Assembly (NCBI GenBank): GCA_026770575.1
Contig: MU657176.1
Coordinates: 39,765-103,764 of the forward strand
Origin: Pelagophyceae sp. CCMP2097
Lineage: Eukaryota; Sar; Pelagophyceae
DNA: 64,000 nucleotides
Reading direction: 5' to 3'
Below the pieces are notes generated by a model. The model worked only from the letters and a program-made list of their open reading frames with translations. It ran no database searches and had not been told where the DNA came from. This document shows positions 63,004 to 64,000 of this stretch, piece after piece. Made by a program: the position numbers and the translations under genes. Every line of letters starts with the position of its first letter. Position 1 is the first letter of the stretch.

Positions 63004-64000
63004 ATGGCCTCGGCCGACGACAAGGTCTTCGCGCTGCTGGCGCTAGCGCGGTCCAGAGGGCTCGACGTGCAACAGTGCGTCCTATTCCGACTGTGCCTGC
63101 CCCGCCGCCCTAGGCGCGCGCGACGGCGGCGCTAGGTGGTTCGCCGCCGACGGCGCCAACGCGGGCCTCATCTCGCGCGACGACTTTGCCCAAAAGGTCA
63201 CCGGCTTGGGCCTCGGTCTCGCCGCCGGCGCAGAGGACCAGGTGCGTCGGGCCGTCGACAGACGTCGTACGACGGGACGTACGATGGGACGGACCTGGGA
63301 GGCTGGTCGGGGCCGTAGGTCGCGGAGCGCATCGTGGCCGCGCTGGAGCCGGACGCGCTCGAGTCTGCCATGGCTTCCGCGCGGAAGAAAACCGTCGGCC
63401 GCGAGGCTGTAGTGGACATGGCCCTCGTACTGCGCGGCATGGACCGCAGCGTCGGCCGCGTCGTGCCGCGGCAGCCGCCGCCTAACAAACCGCCAAAACC
63501 GCGGTCCGCAGAGGAAGAACTCCGCAAACAGCTGTCCAACGGCGGCGCCGCGGGCGCGCGCGAGTCCGGCGCGGCGAAGCGGGTCCTCGTCGCGCTGCGG
63601 CGCGCTTTGAGTGCTGGGGACGCGGCCGCGCCGCTCGATACGCGCGCCGTCTCGCCGGCCATGCTCGGCGCGGCGCTGGAGAAGCACGGCGTGTCGCTGT
63701 CGCCGCGGCAACTCGAGGTCATCGTCGACGCTGCCGACGCCGCCGACGGCCCGCGAAACGCCGACGCGCCGCGCGGGAAGCGCTACCGCCGCGCGACGTT
63801 TCGCGGCGTCCGCTCGTACTTTTGGAAGCTGCGCCCTGACGCTGCCGAGGACGGCGCGGCGGCGCCGCCGTCGTGGCCGGCGTGGTCCGACGCGGCCAAG
63901 TCTCGCGTGCGGCGCGGCAAGCAGCTCGCGTTCCGCAGAGCGCTCGGGGGCCTGGACCACGACTTGGCCGAAGCGGAGCTGCGTCAACTGCTGCGCAAGT
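63004..64000 (+). CDS. EF-hand-like protein, cut off by the window end
   Basis: Exons 63004-63074, 63136-63241 and 63319 onward, at least 286 aa. Donors are GTGCGT; the acceptor GCTAG at 63135 restores phase (VQQWFAADGANAGLISRDDF). That loop and later ones (ALSAGDAAAPLDTRAVSPAML) look like degenerate calcium-binding hands: alternating acidic residues with a hydrophobic and then acidic end. Rich in Ala and Arg. The frame is still open at 64000. Family not identified; could be a calmodulin-related or large EF-hand scaffold. Confidence 0.6.

Noticed and set aside
1..64000. Bacterial origin or contamination
   Set aside because: Pervasive in-phase spliceosomal introns and eukaryote-specific genes (SMC2, V-ATPase C, Sof1, NHE) across the whole window.

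Overview
This is nuclear DNA from a small-genome, GC-rich eukaryote, most likely a photosynthetic stramenopile. A pelagophyte such as Aureococcus or Pelagomonas fits best, but that is inference. Genes lie on both strands without operons. Most are split by short introns (about 45-170 nt) that rejoin recognisable protein families in phase. Several proteins begin with a signal-peptide-like leader followed by a basic, transit-like stretch, as stramenopile plastid precursors do (tRNA synthetase, RCC-reductase-like, lycopene-cyclase-like). One gene, selenoprotein T, needs UGA read as selenocysteine.

Layout. 0.3-9.9 kb: rhodopsin/histidine-kinase/receiver fusion, cyclophilin, SBDS with a zinc finger, a WD40 remnant cut short beside a TIR element, an FAD monooxygenase with a zinc-knuckle N-terminus, and a protein C10 homologue. 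9.9-11.1 kb: a second copy of the TIR element with a 732-bp TIR transposon nested in it. 11.4-29 kb: PurF, a METTL21-like methyltransferase, a 3139-aa WD40/coiled-coil protein, a SpoIIAA-like secreted protein, an HD-only RelA/SpoT homologue and an NHL-BTB protein. 29-38 kb: SMC2, exosome Csl4, a small ORF inside an inverted-repeat island, and a secreted Cys-rich repeat protein. 38-49.3 kb: GlnRS fused to an EMAPII-type domain, V-ATPase subunit C, Sof1/DCAF13, RCC-reductase-like protein, a small membrane protein, a mu-like GST and selenoprotein T. 49.3-50.7 kb: a third, intact copy of the TIR element, AT-rich palindromes and a degenerate ORF. 50.9-64 kb: YtcJ-like amidohydrolase, an AK7-like protein, a SET protein, a 6-pyruvoyl-tetrahydropterin-synthase/bromodomain fusion, lycopene-cyclase-like flavoprotein, Na+/H+ exchanger and an EF-hand-like gene running off the end.

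Most genes are housekeeping: ribosome maturation (SBDS, Sof1), RNA decay (Csl4), chromosome condensation (SMC2), purine and pterin synthesis (PurF, PTPS), ion and pH control (V-ATPase C, NHE), translation (GlnRS), and plastid metabolism (RSH, lycopene-cyclase-like, RCCR-like). The main novelties are the rhodopsin kinase, the PTPS-bromodomain and GlnRS-EMAPII fusions, a high share of GC-AG introns, and a transposon family whose internal hairpin is kept while its sequence diverges.

Exon boundaries were placed by hand from splice motifs, phase and family alignment; none has transcript support here.
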